Assembly (NCBI GenBank): GCA_044508835.1
Contig: JBIQHD010000009.1
Location: 1 to 64,000 of the forward strand
DNA length: 64,000 bases
Direction of reading: 5' to 3'
Source of the DNA: JAKFDI01 sp044508835
Lineage (GTDB): Bacteria; Pseudomonadota; Gammaproteobacteria; Burkholderiales; Burkholderiaceae_C
Part shown: piece by piece, positions 43,198 through 52,477 of the stretch
How positions within the stretch are numbered: position 1 is the stretch's first letter
How the letters are laid out: each line of letters begins with the position of its first letter
Program-made: the position numbers and the translations under genes
The notes under the pieces: model-generated
Told to the model about the DNA's origin: nothing
What the model saw: only the letters and a program-made list of their open reading frames with translations
Database searches by the model: none

Positions 43198-44184
43198 ATG
43201 TCCCGATCCCTGCGCCGCCGCGCGCTCCTCGCCGCGAGCCTCGCCGTCGCGTTGCCCGCGCTGGCGCCGGCCGCCTTCGCGCAGACCTATCCGGACCGCC
43301 CGGTCCGGCTCACGGTCGGCTTCCCGCCCGGCAGCGGCCCCGACGTGGTGGCCCGCCTCATCGGCCAGAAGCTCGGCGAGAACCTGAAGCAGACCGTCGT
43401 GATCGACAACCGCGCCGGCGCCGGCGGCCAGATCGCCACCAACGGCGTGGCCAAGAGCGCGCCCGACGGCTACAACCTCCTGCTGGCCGAGGTGGGCTCC
43501 ATCGCCATCGCGCCGCCGGCCTTCAGCAAGCTGCCCTACGACCCGGCGAAGGAACTGCAGGTGGTGAGCGAGGTGGTGCGCGCCGACTTCCTGCTGGTGG
43601 TGCCCGCCACCTCGAAGTTCCAGACCGTGGCCGACTTCATGGCCGCCGGCAAGGCCAGCCGCGACCGCGTCAACTTCGCCACCTTCGGCGCCGGCACGCC
43701 GGGCCACTTCGGCGCCGAGATCCTGGCCGACGCGGGCGGCTTCAAGGCCGAGCCCATCCACTACCGCAGCACGGGCGACGCGGTGACGTCCATCGTCAAC
43801 GGCGACGTGGCCGGCGCCTTCGTGTCGGTGGCGCTGGGCGCGGCGCAGATCAAGGGCGGCAAGATGCGCGCGCTCGCCACCACCGCCGGCCAGCGCCTGC
43901 CGACCCTGCCCGAGGTGCCGACCTTCGCCGAATCGAAGCTGCCGCAGGTGGACTTCTCCGCCTGGTTCGCCTTCTTCGTGCCGGCCGGCACGCCGGACGC
44001 GATCGTCGACACGCTGAACAAGGCCATCGTCTCGGCGACGCAGTCGCCCGAGGTGAAGGAAAAGCTGGTCGCCGCCGGCTTCAGCGTGACCGGCACCTCC
44101 CGCACCGACGCCGAGCGCCTGGTCAAGGCCGAGGCGCCGCGCTGGGAAAAGATCGTCAAGCAGACCGGGTTCAAAGGGGATTGA
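43198..44184 (+). CDS. Bug-type tripartite tricarboxylate transporter substrate-binding protein
   Basis: A 328-residue periplasmic protein with an RRRALLAASLAVALPALAPAAFA signal followed by TYPDRPVRLTVGFPPGSGPDVVARL, the hallmark of the Bug/TctC family, then VVIDNRAGAGGQIATNGVAKSAPDGY. Such proteins are expanded in Burkholderiales and bind carboxylates or other small ligands. No TctA/TctB genes adjoin, so it is an orphan. An AGGAG site precedes ATG 43198. Confidence 0.93.
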   Translation: MSRSLRRRALLAASLAVALPALAPAAFAQTYPDRPVRLTVGFPPGSGPDVVARLIGQKLGENLKQTVVIDNRAGAGGQIATNGVAKSAPDGYNLLLAEVGSIAIAPPAFSKLPYDPAKELQVVSEVVRADFLLVVPATSKFQTVADFMAAGKASRDRVNFATFGAGTPGHFGAEILADAGGFKAEPIHYRSTGDAVTSIVNGDVAGAFVSVALGAAQIKGGKMRALATTAGQRLPTLPEVPTFAESKLPQVDFSAWFAFFVPAGTPDAIVDTLNKAIVSATQSPEVKEKLVAAGFSVTGTSRTDAERLVKAEAPRWEKIVKQTGFKGD

Positions 44185-44204
44185 GGCCGCCACACCCCGA
44201 GGCG

Positions 44205-44301
44205 CCCTCACCCCCACCCTCTCCCGCCAGCGGGAGAGGGGGCCGGCCGGGCGTCTTGCGTGACTCCCTCTCCCGCTGGCGGGAGAGGGTCGGGGTGAGG
44301 G
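44205..44301. repeat. Palindromic intergenic repeat (CCCTCTCCCGC type)
   Basis: Two 36-base arms (44205-44240 and 44266-44301) are close reverse complements of each other, and each also contains an internal hairpin CCCTCTCCCGC...GCGGGAGAGGG. This is a common class of proteobacterial extragenic palindrome. It lies between the convergent Bug and mmsA genes and could act as a bidirectional transcription or mRNA-end element. Confidence 0.8.
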
Positions 44302-44325
44302 TCTTCGCGCCGCCCCGATCGGGGC

Positions 44326-45846
<1,521 letters not shown>

Positions 45847-45961
45847 GGTGCTGCTCTCCTGCTTCGAGGCGAACGAGTCTACGCCGCAGGCCGATGCCCC
45901 CGGGCCGGCGAAGAACCCGCGCCTGGCTATGCTGGCGGCTTCCCACCGCAAGGACGAGCCG

Positions 45962-46375
45962 ATGCTGCGACCCGAGATGACGATCGAGCAGTTCCACCAG
46001 CGGCAGCAGGGCATGCTGCCGGGCCAGTTCGGCGTGCGCATCGTGCGCATCGACGAAGGGCGCATGGACAGCGAGATGGCGATCCAGCCCTGGATGCACG
46101 CGCCCAACGGCTTCCTGCACGCCGCCAGCGTGATCGCGCTGGCCGACAGCACCGCCGGCTACGCGAGCGTGGCGCACCTGCCCCAGGGCGCCAAGGGCTT
46201 CACGACGATCGAGCTGAAGAGCAACTTCCTCGGCACCGCCCGCGAGGGCGTGCTGCGCTGCGAATGCGTGGGCGAGCACCTGGGGCGCACGACGCACGTG
46301 TGGTCGGCCACGGTGTTCAACCCGGAAGGCCGCCGGATCGCGCTCTTTCGCTGCACCCAGATGATTCTGTGGTGA
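45962..46375 (+). CDS. PaaI family thioesterase (hotdog fold)
   Basis: A 137-residue hotdog protein that should hydrolyse acyl- or aryl-CoA esters. It shows PNGFLHAASVIALADSTAGYAS, which carries the helix-loop with the family's catalytic residues, and FTTIELKSNFLGTAREG. The start ATG 45962 gives the standard length. It lies divergent from mmsA. Right after its stop comes an A-tract that, read on the other strand, is the T-run of the terminator below. Confidence 0.88.
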   Translation: MLRPEMTIEQFHQRQQGMLPGQFGVRIVRIDEGRMDSEMAIQPWMHAPNGFLHAASVIALADSTAGYASVAHLPQGAKGFTTIELKSNFLGTAREGVLRCECVGEHLGRTTHVWSATVFNPEGRRIALFRCTQMILW

Positions 46376-46378
46376 GCC

Positions 46379-46416
46379 AAAAAAAAACAGCCCACCTGCT
46401 TGCGGCGGGTGGGCTG
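46379..46416 (-). terminator. Intrinsic terminator on the minus strand
   Basis: Stem arms CAGCCCACC (46388-46396) and GGTGGGCTG (46408-46416) form a GC-rich hairpin. On the minus strand it is followed by nine T residues (46387-46379). This is a textbook Rho-independent terminator, but no minus-strand protein gene ends here, so it should belong to a non-coding transcript arriving from the right. Confidence 0.8.
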
Positions 46417-46570
46417 GGAAGTCCTTGAGAAGGACGTCGTTGGGAACCGTGCGGGCCTCTCGCCCTGTGCTGCCGCCCCCTGCGGGGTGGCCGGGCGTTG
46501 CGGGCCTCTGGTTGGCGGCCTGTTCAGGCCCCGTGTGACAGCTTGCGGGGCACTGTAGGGGCCGCCACAG
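46379..46570 (-). ncRNA. Candidate structured small RNA (about 190 nt), unassigned family
   Basis: The 282-base gap between the thioesterase and UPF0149 genes has no plausible protein gene. Read on the minus strand, it contains an outer stem GGCGGCC/GGCCGCC (46566-46560 with 46520-46514), an inner GCCCCG/CGGGGC stem, a GTCCTT-CTC-AAGGAC hairpin (46435-46421), and then the terminator. The 5' end is a guess; a TATTGG -10-like hexamer lies near 46589. I could not match it to tmRNA, RNase P or SRP RNA motifs. Confidence 0.45.
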
Positions 46571-46657
46571 GCGAGCAGCATCCCCAATACGTGGGACAGC
46601 CGGGCGCGCCTCGCGCGGGTAGGAAACGGGCTTCGCGCGGCGCACGACAATGCGCCG

Positions 46658-47329
46658 ATGCCGACCTCCCGCCGCCCTCCTGCCCCGCCCCAAACCGTGC
46701 CGCCGCTCGGCGAAGCCGACATCGACGCGCTGCAGCGCGCGCTCGACGCGGTGCCCGCGCCGCTCGAGCCGCTGGATGTGAGCATGCTCGACGGCTACCT
46801 CTGCGGCGTGCTGCTGCAGCCGCGCCCCGTGCCCGTGTCGCGCTGGCTGCCGCACGTGTGCGACGTCGACGGGCGCCCGCTGCCGGCGGGCACGGACGCC
46901 ACCGCGCTGCACGCGCTGGTGCAGCGCCGCCATGCCGAGCTCGACCGGGCGATCGCCCGCCGCGAATGGTTCGACCCGTGGGTGTTCGAGCTCGCGGAAG
47001 AGGACGGGGCGGCCGACGCGAGCGACGCGGTCTACCCCTGGGTCGCCGGCTTCGCGACGGCGCTCGAGCTCTTTCCCGGCCTGATGGCGCTCGACGCCGC
47101 GGCCTTGACCGAGCCGCTGGCGCTGGTCTACCGGCACCTCGACGCCGACGACCTCGAGGACGCCGACGCGCTGCTCGAAGTGATCGATTCCCTTGAGCCG
47201 CCGGCCGATCTGGCGGAATCGGTGGAAGGGCTGGTGCGCGCGACGCTGCTGCTCGCCGACGTCAGCCGGCCGCTGCAGCGCCCCGCGGCGGGACCGCGGC
47301 GCCGGCCCGCCGGCCCTCGGCGGCGCTGA
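46658..47329 (+). CDS. UPF0149 (YecA/YgfB) family protein
   Basis: A 223-residue acidic protein of the UPF0149 family. The core begins near residue 13 with PLGEADIDALQRALDAVP and contains the signature MLDGYLCGVLLQPRPVPVSRWLPHVCD and a later YPWVAGFATALELFPGLMALD. Unlike the second UPF0149 copy at 50704-51459 it has no C-terminal SEC-C zinc motif; the tail is Arg/Pro-rich. Function is unknown. Tail-to-tail with the Hsp70-like gene. Confidence 0.82.
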   Translation: MPTSRRPPAPPQTVPPLGEADIDALQRALDAVPAPLEPLDVSMLDGYLCGVLLQPRPVPVSRWLPHVCDVDGRPLPAGTDATALHALVQRRHAELDRAIARREWFDPWVFELAEEDGAADASDAVYPWVAGFATALELFPGLMALDAAALTEPLALVYRHLDADDLEDADALLEVIDSLEPPADLAESVEGLVRATLLLADVSRPLQRPAAGPRRRPAGPRRR

Positions 47330-47338
47330 GCGGCGGCG

Positions 47339-48607
47339 TCACGCGGCGAAGCGCCGCTGCGCGAACAGCCCGAGCCCGCTCGCCACGCTCGCGAAGCGGT
47401 CGCCGCGCACGGTGCGCGCTGCCGGAAAAGCCTGCGCGATGCGTTCGGCCAGCAGCCGCAGGCCGGTCGAGCCGCCGGTGAAGTAGAGCGTGTCGATGTC
47501 CGCCGGCGCGAGGCCGGCCTGCGCCGCCGCCTGCAGCGCGCCGCCGGCGATGCGCTCCACGTCGGCGGCCAGCGCCTCCCCCGCCTGCGCGGCGGTGAGC
47601 GTGCCGGCCAGCCCCGGCTCCACGTGCGACAGGTCGATGCGCGTCGCGCCGCCTTCGGCCACGTCGACCTTGGCCTGCTCGGCGCGCGCCGCCAGCTCGT
47701 GCCCGAGGCGCTCGGTGACGACGGTCATCAGCCGGCGGTGGTGGTCCGGGTCGGCGTAGAAGCGCTTCATCCGCCGCAGCTCGGCCACGCGCTGCGGCGT
47801 GTACACGGTGTTGATGAGGTGCCAGGTGGCGAGGTCGAAGTACACGCCGCTCGGCACCTCGCGCGGCGCCGCGCCGGCCGCGGCCGGGCCGAGCGCGCCG
47901 TAGCCGAAGGCCGGCAGGATGGCGGCGAGCTCGACGCGGCGGTCGAAGTCGGTGCCGGCGATGTGCACGCCGTGGTTGGCGAGGATGTCGCCGCGGCGGT
48001 CCGCCCGGGCCGCCCGCCCCGGGCCGGCGCGCACGACCGAGAAGTCGGACGTGCCGCCGCCGATGTCGGCCACCAGCACGGTCTCGTCCCGCGCCGTGCG
48101 GCGCTCGTGGTCGAAGGCGGCGGCCAGCGGCTCGTACTGGAACGCCACCTCGCGAAAGCCGACCTGGCGTGCCGCCGATTCGAGCGCCGCCTGGGCCTGC
48201 GCATCGCGCGCGGGGTCGTCGTCGACGAAGAACACCGGTCGCCCGAGCGCCACCCGGTCGATCGCCGCGCCGGCCTGTGCCTCGGCCAGCGCCTTCAGGC
48301 GCGCGAGGTAGCCGGCGATCACGTCCAGGTAGCGCATGCCGCGCCCGCCGCCGACGTCGGTGGTCTGCCCGGCGAGGCCGGAGCCGAGCACGCTCTTCAT
48401 CGAGCGCATCAGCCGCCCGTCGAATCCGTCCACGTAGGCGGCGATGGCCGCCCGCCCGACGGCGGGCGCCGTGCCGTCGGCGAAATGGAACACGGCGGTG
48501 GGCATCGTGGGGTGGCCCGGCTCCAGCTCGACCAGGCGCATGCCGCCCGCGCCGTCGGGCACGGCCACGGCCGAGTTCGAGGTGCCGAAGTCGATGGCGC
48601 AGTACAT
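47339..48607 (-). CDS. yegD: Hsp70-family protein YegD-like
   Basis: A 422-residue actin/Hsp70-fold ATPase. It carries the phosphate-1 loop IDFGTSNSAVAV at the N-terminus, the VADIGGGTSDFSVV phosphate-2 loop and the adenosine motif FTGGSTGLR near the C-terminus. It lacks the substrate-binding half of DnaK, as YegD does; its role in E. coli is not defined. It is convergent with the UPF0149 gene. Confidence 0.9.
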   Translation of the reverse strand: MYCAIDFGTSNSAVAVPDGAGGMRLVELEPGHPTMPTAVFHFADGTAPAVGRAAIAAYVDGFDGRLMRSMKSVLGSGLAGQTTDVGGGRGMRYLDVIAGYLARLKALAEAQAGAAIDRVALGRPVFFVDDDPARDAQAQAALESAARQVGFREVAFQYEPLAAAFDHERRTARDETVLVADIGGGTSDFSVVRAGPGRAARADRRGDILANHGVHIAGTDFDRRVELAAILPAFGYGALGPAAAGAAPREVPSGVYFDLATWHLINTVYTPQRVAELRRMKRFYADPDHHRRLMTVVTERLGHELAARAEQAKVDVAEGGATRIDLSHVEPGLAGTLTAAQAGEALAADVERIAGGALQAAAQAGLAPADIDTLYFTGGSTGLRLLAERIAQAFPAARTVRGDRFASVASGLGLFAQRRFAA

Positions 48608-48675
48608 GGCAAGGCGGGCGGCAGGCGAAAAGGGGCGCGATTGTAGGCAGCCGCCGGCCGCGGCCCGCCGCCGAG

Positions 48676-48708
48676 TGGCGGCTCAGCGGCGGCTCAGTGG
48701 TGGCTCAG
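48676..48708. repeat. Three tandem 11-bp repeats (KGGYGGCTCAG-like)
   Basis: TGGCGGCTCAG, CGGCGGCTCAG and TGGTGGCTCAG follow each other without gaps between yegD and the small exported protein gene. On the minus strand each unit begins CTGAGCC and so provides stop codons; the stop of the small gene (48705-48707) lies inside the last unit. Confidence 0.7.
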
Positions 48709-48953
48709 CGACGGGCCAGCGCGACGCGCGCGAGGAAGAAGTCGCGCGCCGCGGCGAGCCGCTGCAGGGCCGGCCGCGCCGGCGCCTGGGCGGAGGCGGC
48801 CACGGCGCGCGGCGCCTGGCCGCTGCCCGGCGCCGTCTGCGCGGTGGAGAGCCACAGCGCGCACGAGACGGTGGCCGTCACGAGCGCCCGGCTCAGGAGG
48901 CGGAGCGCGGCGAGGGTCATGCGGCGGGGGCGGGAAGCATGCGAGGTCGGCAT
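48705..48953 (-). CDS. Possible small exported protein (82 aa)
   Basis: I do not recognise this frame. It has a basic N-terminus, a hydrophobic stretch (TLAALRLLSRALVTATVSCALWLSTAQTA) resembling a signal peptide or membrane anchor, then an Ala/Pro/Gln-rich segment and a basic end (RDFFLARVALARR). A second ATG at 48920 would start directly at the hydrophobic part. No clear ribosome binding site is visible. It occupies most of the 590-base gap between yegD and the next small gene, which otherwise shows nothing I can assign. Confidence 0.4.
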   Translation of the reverse strand: MPTSHASRPRRMTLAALRLLSRALVTATVSCALWLSTAQTAPGSGQAPRAVAASAQAPARPALQRLAAARDFFLARVALARR

Positions 48954-49200
48954 CGGCCCGTCGGTGCGGCGGGCCGCCAGACCCTATGACGAAGCCGGGC
49001 CGATTTCCATGCCGCCCGCGTCTCGAATGCGCACGGGTGCAACAAGGCGCGTCCGCCGGCGGGCGAGGCGCGCGCGCAACGCCGCCGCGCGGCCGCGTGA
49101 ACTACCGCCGCTTCGCGCATCAATTCCTCGCATCGCGCAACGGAGGGTCGCGCACACTGCAAGGGCATCGGCCGATGTCGGCGGGTGTCGGGAGACGGCG

Positions 49201-49401
49201 ATGAAGAAGCTGGACGCACGGGCGTGGTTCACCTCGATGGGGTTCGCACCCGAGACGGCGCCGCGCCGTCCCGACCCGGCGGACATGGGCACGGCCTTCG
49301 GCCTGGATGCCAGCATGACGCCCACGCTGCCCGCGCCGCTGGACGTCGAGCCGGGCACGGCCGACGAACCGCCGGCACCGGCCGCGGGCCGGCGCCGCTG
49401 A
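49201..49401 (+). CDS. Short protein of unknown function (66 aa)
   Basis: A 66-codon frame with a good ribosome binding site (CGGGAG, about eight bases before ATG 49201). The sequence opens MKKLDARAWFTSMGFAPET and contains DPADMGTAFGLDAS, then an acidic, Pro-rich tail ending AAGRRR. The compact motif with a Trp-Phe and the DMGTAFG segment look like a conserved short protein rather than chance. It has no membrane segment or cysteine. Its function cannot be inferred. Tail-to-tail with the Usp gene. Confidence 0.6.
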   Translation: MKKLDARAWFTSMGFAPETAPRRPDPADMGTAFGLDASMTPTLPAPLDVEPGTADEPPAPAAGRRR

Positions 49402-49417
49402 CTGCCTGAGAAAACGC

Positions 49418-49840
49418 TCAGCGCACCAGCAGCACCGGCGTCTCGCACTGCGCGAGCACCTTGGTCGCCACCGAGCCGAGCACCAGGTTGCCGATGGAGC
49501 CCATGCCGCGCGAGCCCATCACCAGCAGGTCGTACTTGCCGCGGTCAGCCAGCTTGCCGATGACCTCGGCCGCGTTGCCCGTCTTGGCGACGTACTCGAC
49601 GTCCAGGCCGTGCTTCTTCAGGAAGGCGCGGACCGGCTTGAACACCTTCTCCGATTCGTCGTCGTAGTAGGCCTGCAGCGTTTCCTTGTCGAACACCGCG
49701 GCGGCGCGCGTGGGCACGGCGGGCACCACGTTCAGCACGGTGTACTGGTGCTGCGGGCCCAGCCATTCGTCGTGGGCCGCGAGGTAGGCCAGCATGCGCT
49801 TGGTGTAGGCGCTGCCGTCGGCGGCGACGAGGATCTTCAT
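49418..49840 (-). CDS. Universal stress protein (UspA family)
   Basis: A 140-residue cytoplasmic Usp with the nucleotide-binding pattern: ILVAADGSAYTKR at the start and GSRGMGSIGNLVLGSVATKVL before the C-terminal VLLVR strand, matching the ATP-binding G-x2-G-x9-G-S form. The start is MKILVAADGS at 49840, since the longer open frame adds a Pro/Arg-rich prefix that is not conserved. It is followed on the same strand by nothing within this gap. Confidence 0.92.
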   Translation of the reverse strand: MKILVAADGSAYTKRMLAYLAAHDEWLGPQHQYTVLNVVPAVPTRAAAVFDKETLQAYYDDESEKVFKPVRAFLKKHGLDVEYVAKTGNAAEVIGKLADRGKYDLLVMGSRGMGSIGNLVLGSVATKVLAQCETPVLLVR

Positions 49841-49911
49841 GAGGTCTTCTCCAGCGTACGGGTCAGGGGTTGCAGTGTCTCGGGGCGAGGGGGCGCGGCG
49901 CTTGACGGCAG

Positions 49912-50679
49912 TCAAGCATCGACGGTGAGGAGGTCATCGTAGCCGGCACTCTCGCCGTTGTGCGAATGGCCGCGCCCATTGGCGACCACGCGGGTGCTGC
50001 CGCCCGCGTGCGGCACGAGGTAGTCGTGGCGGCAGTGCAGGTGGCCGTGGATCCACAGGTCGGCGAAGGGCAGCAGGTCGTCGTCGGCGTTGCAGAAGCT
50101 CGCCGTGCTGGCCTGCGAGCCGTAGCGCGGGTCGGCGCTGCGCAGGCTGGGCGCGAAATGGGTGACGACGACGGTGGCGTCGGCGCCCTCGTCCTGCCGC
50201 AGCGCCGCGGCCAGCCAGGCGCGGCAGGCCAGCGCCTCCTCGCGCACCGCCGGCGCGTCGAAGCGTCCGCCGCCGCGCTTGGCGTGCATCACCTTCATGA
50301 AGTAGGTGCCGGCGCGCATGGCGCGCTCGCGCTGCGCCTCGCCGAAGAGGTCGAAGTCGCACCAGCGCACGGTGCCGAGGAAGCGGATGCGGCGCCCGTC
50401 CGGCGCCTGCACGAGACGGCTCTGGCGTTCGAGCATGGTGAAGCCGAGCGCCTCGGCCCGTTCGCGCAGGGCGATCCAGGTGGCGTCGACGTCGCGGCCC
50501 TCGAACTCGTGGTTGCCGGCGACGTAGATCACCGGCACCGGCCAGCCGCGGAAGCGCTCGAGCCCGGCCCAGCGGCTGTCGACGTCGCCGGCCAGCACCA
50601 GCAGGTCGGCGCCGGGCGCGGGCGCGGGGTCGAAGTCTTCGGTCTCGAGGTGGAGGTCGGAGAGGATCTGCAGCCGCAT
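49912..50679 (-). CDS. Metallophosphoesterase (calcineurin-like)
   Basis: A 255-residue phosphoesterase with the five metal-binding blocks in order: DLHLE (residues 8-12), GDVDS, GNHEFEG, THFAPS and HGHLH. The substrate is unknown; relatives hydrolyse phosphomonoesters or diesters, often UDP-sugars or cyclic nucleotides. It lies 24 bases downstream of the SEC-C/UPF0149 gene on the same strand and may be co-transcribed. Confidence 0.9.
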   Translation of the reverse strand: MRLQILSDLHLETEDFDPAPAPGADLLVLAGDVDSRWAGLERFRGWPVPVIYVAGNHEFEGRDVDATWIALRERAEALGFTMLERQSRLVQAPDGRRIRFLGTVRWCDFDLFGEAQRERAMRAGTYFMKVMHAKRGGGRFDAPAVREEALACRAWLAAALRQDEGADATVVVTHFAPSLRSADPRYGSQASTASFCNADDDLLPFADLWIHGHLHCRHDYLVPHAGGSTRVVANGRGHSHNGESAGYDDLLTVDA

Positions 50680-50703
50680 CGGTTCAGGGCGCCGGCACGC
50701 CGT

Positions 50704-51459
50704 TCAGGCGCCATGGCACTGCTTGAACTTCTTGCCGCTGCCGCAAGGGCAGGGGTCGTTGCGGCCGACCTTGGGCTGCTCGTGGCGCACCGTCTCGACC
50801 TTGTAGCGCGCGTCCTGCGTCAGGTCCCACAGGTCGGCCACGGTGACGACGAGATCCTGGATGCCCTCCTCCAGGTCGGCCAGCGGGTGCTCGCGCTCCA
50901 GCGTGGCGACGACCTCGCGCTCCTCGTCGGTCTCGGCCGGCAGATGGCGGAACAGGCGCGCGAGCGCCGCCATCACCGCGTCGTCGTCCATCTCGGCGAG
51001 CGCGGGGAAGCAGCTCGTCGCGTGCTGGAAGCCGGCCACCCAGGGCATCAGCGACTGCGAGACCGGCGGCAGCGCCGCCAGCGGGTCGTCGGCCGCGGGC
51101 GTGGGGGCGTCGTCCTCGTCCTCGAACTCCAGCACCAGCGGGTCGAACCAGCCGTCCTCGGCCATCTGGTGGTTGAGCGCGGCATGGCGGCGCAGGATGA
51201 GCGCGGTGGTGCGCGCCTTCCAGGCCTCGTCCACGTCGCCCGGCAGCGGCTGGCCCTCGAAGTCGAAGACGTTCGGCAGCCACTGCTCGGGCGCCAGCAG
51301 CACCGGCTGCACCAGCACGCCGCACAGGTAGCCGTCGAGCATCACCGCGTCGCAGGGCGTGAGCGGCTCGGGCGTCTGTTCGAGCAGTTCGTCGAGCTCG
51401 GCGACCTCGGCGTCGGTGAGGTCGCGGGGGGTCTGGGAGAGGTGGGTCGGTGCGGGCAT
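50704..51459 (-). CDS. UPF0149 family protein with C-terminal SEC-C motif (YecA-like)
   Basis: A 251-residue protein: an N-terminal UPF0149 domain (LDELLEQTPEPLTPCDAVMLDGYLCGVLVQPVLLAPEQWLP; later SLMPWVAGFQHATSCFPALAEMDD) and a C-terminal zinc-binding SEC-C motif, NDPCPCGSGKKFKQCHG. SEC-C in SecA contacts SecB and ribosomes, and YecA is proposed to work in a similar context. I chose ATG 51459; the longer frame has a non-conserved prefix. It is a paralogue of the protein at 46658-47329. Confidence 0.88.
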   Translation of the reverse strand: MPAPTHLSQTPRDLTDAEVAELDELLEQTPEPLTPCDAVMLDGYLCGVLVQPVLLAPEQWLPNVFDFEGQPLPGDVDEAWKARTTALILRRHAALNHQMAEDGWFDPLVLEFEDEDDAPTPAADDPLAALPPVSQSLMPWVAGFQHATSCFPALAEMDDDAVMAALARLFRHLPAETDEEREVVATLEREHPLADLEEGIQDLVVTVADLWDLTQDARYKVETVRHEQPKVGRNDPCPCGSGKKFKQCHGA

Positions 51460-51553
51460 GGCGGGCTCTTCGGGATTGCCGGCCATTGTCGCCGCCGGGG
51501 TCGATTTACAAACAAGCACCCGCGACGGGCGCGCGGCCGATACGCTCGGGACG

Positions 51554-52474
51554 ATGACGACGGGCCAGGTTCGCGTGGGTGTCTCGGGCTGGCGCTACGA
51601 GCCGTGGCGCGGCGAGTTCTATCCGAAGGGGCTGGTGCAGCGGCGCGAGCTGGCGTTCGCCTCGCGCGCGCTGTCGACGATCGAGATCAACGGCACCTTC
51701 TATTCGCTGCAGCGGCCGGCGAGCTTCGCCGCATGGCACGACGACACGCCGGACGACTTCGTCTTCAGCGTCAAGGCGCCGCAGTACGTCACCCACGTGC
51801 GGCGGCTGCGCGACGTGGAGCAGCCGATCGCCAACTTCCTCGCCTCGGGCGTGCTGCGGCTGAACGCCAAGCTCGGGCCCATCCTGTGGCAGCTGCCGCC
51901 CAGCCTGCGCTTCGACCCGCCGCGTATCGAGTACTTCCTCTCGCTGCTGCCGCACACCACGGAAGAGGCGCTGATGGTGGCCTGCGGGCACGACGAGAAG
52001 ATGGCCGGCCGCGCCTGGCTGGAGATCGACGCCGTGCGCCCGCTGCGCCATGCGCTGGAGGTGCGGCACGAGAGCTTCGCCGACCCGGCCTTCATCGCGC
52101 TGCTGCGCCGCTACCGGGTGGCCTTCGTCGTGGCCGACACGGCGGGGCGGTGGCCGGAGAACGACGACGTCACCGCCGATTTCGTCTACATGCGCCTGCA
52201 TGGCGCGGTGGAGCTGTACCGCAGCGGCTACAGCGAGGAAGAGATCGGCGGGTGGGCGGCGCGCATCGCGGCATGGCGCGACGGCGGCGAGCCGGCATCG
52301 CCCCGGCTGATCTCGAACGAGCCGCCGCCGGAAGCCAAGGCGCGCGACGTGTTCTGCTACTTCGACAACACCGACAAGCTGCATGCGCCGGCGAATGCCG
52401 CGCGGCTGCTCGGCATGCTCGGCCTGCCCCACGGCATGGGCGAGGACGGGCGGTTCAGGCCGCTCGAAGACTGA
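51554..52474 (+). CDS. DUF72 domain protein (YecE-like)
   Basis: A 306-residue TIM-barrel-like protein of the DUF72 family. It opens with VGVSGWRYEPWRGEFYPKGLVQRREL and has TIEINGTFYSLQRPASFAAW, FSVKAPQYVTH, ILWQLPPSLRFD and the closing VFCYFDNTDKLHAPANAARL. Its function is not known. It is convergent with the hydrolase at 52478 and begins 94 bases from the divergent UPF0149 gene. Confidence 0.9.
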   Translation: MTTGQVRVGVSGWRYEPWRGEFYPKGLVQRRELAFASRALSTIEINGTFYSLQRPASFAAWHDDTPDDFVFSVKAPQYVTHVRRLRDVEQPIANFLASGVLRLNAKLGPILWQLPPSLRFDPPRIEYFLSLLPHTTEEALMVACGHDEKMAGRAWLEIDAVRPLRHALEVRHESFADPAFIALLRRYRVAFVVADTAGRWPENDDVTADFVYMRLHGAVELYRSGYSEEEIGGWAARIAAWRDGGEPASPRLISNEPPPEAKARDVFCYFDNTDKLHAPANAARLLGMLGLPHGMGEDGRFRPLED

Positions 52475-52477
52475 GGT

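Noticed and set aside
46379..46570. Assignment of the small RNA candidate to 6S RNA, tmRNA, RNase P or SRP RNA
   Set aside because: The diagnostic motifs for tmRNA, RNase P and SRP RNA are absent, and the long closing stem of 6S RNA could not be drawn. It is left unassigned.
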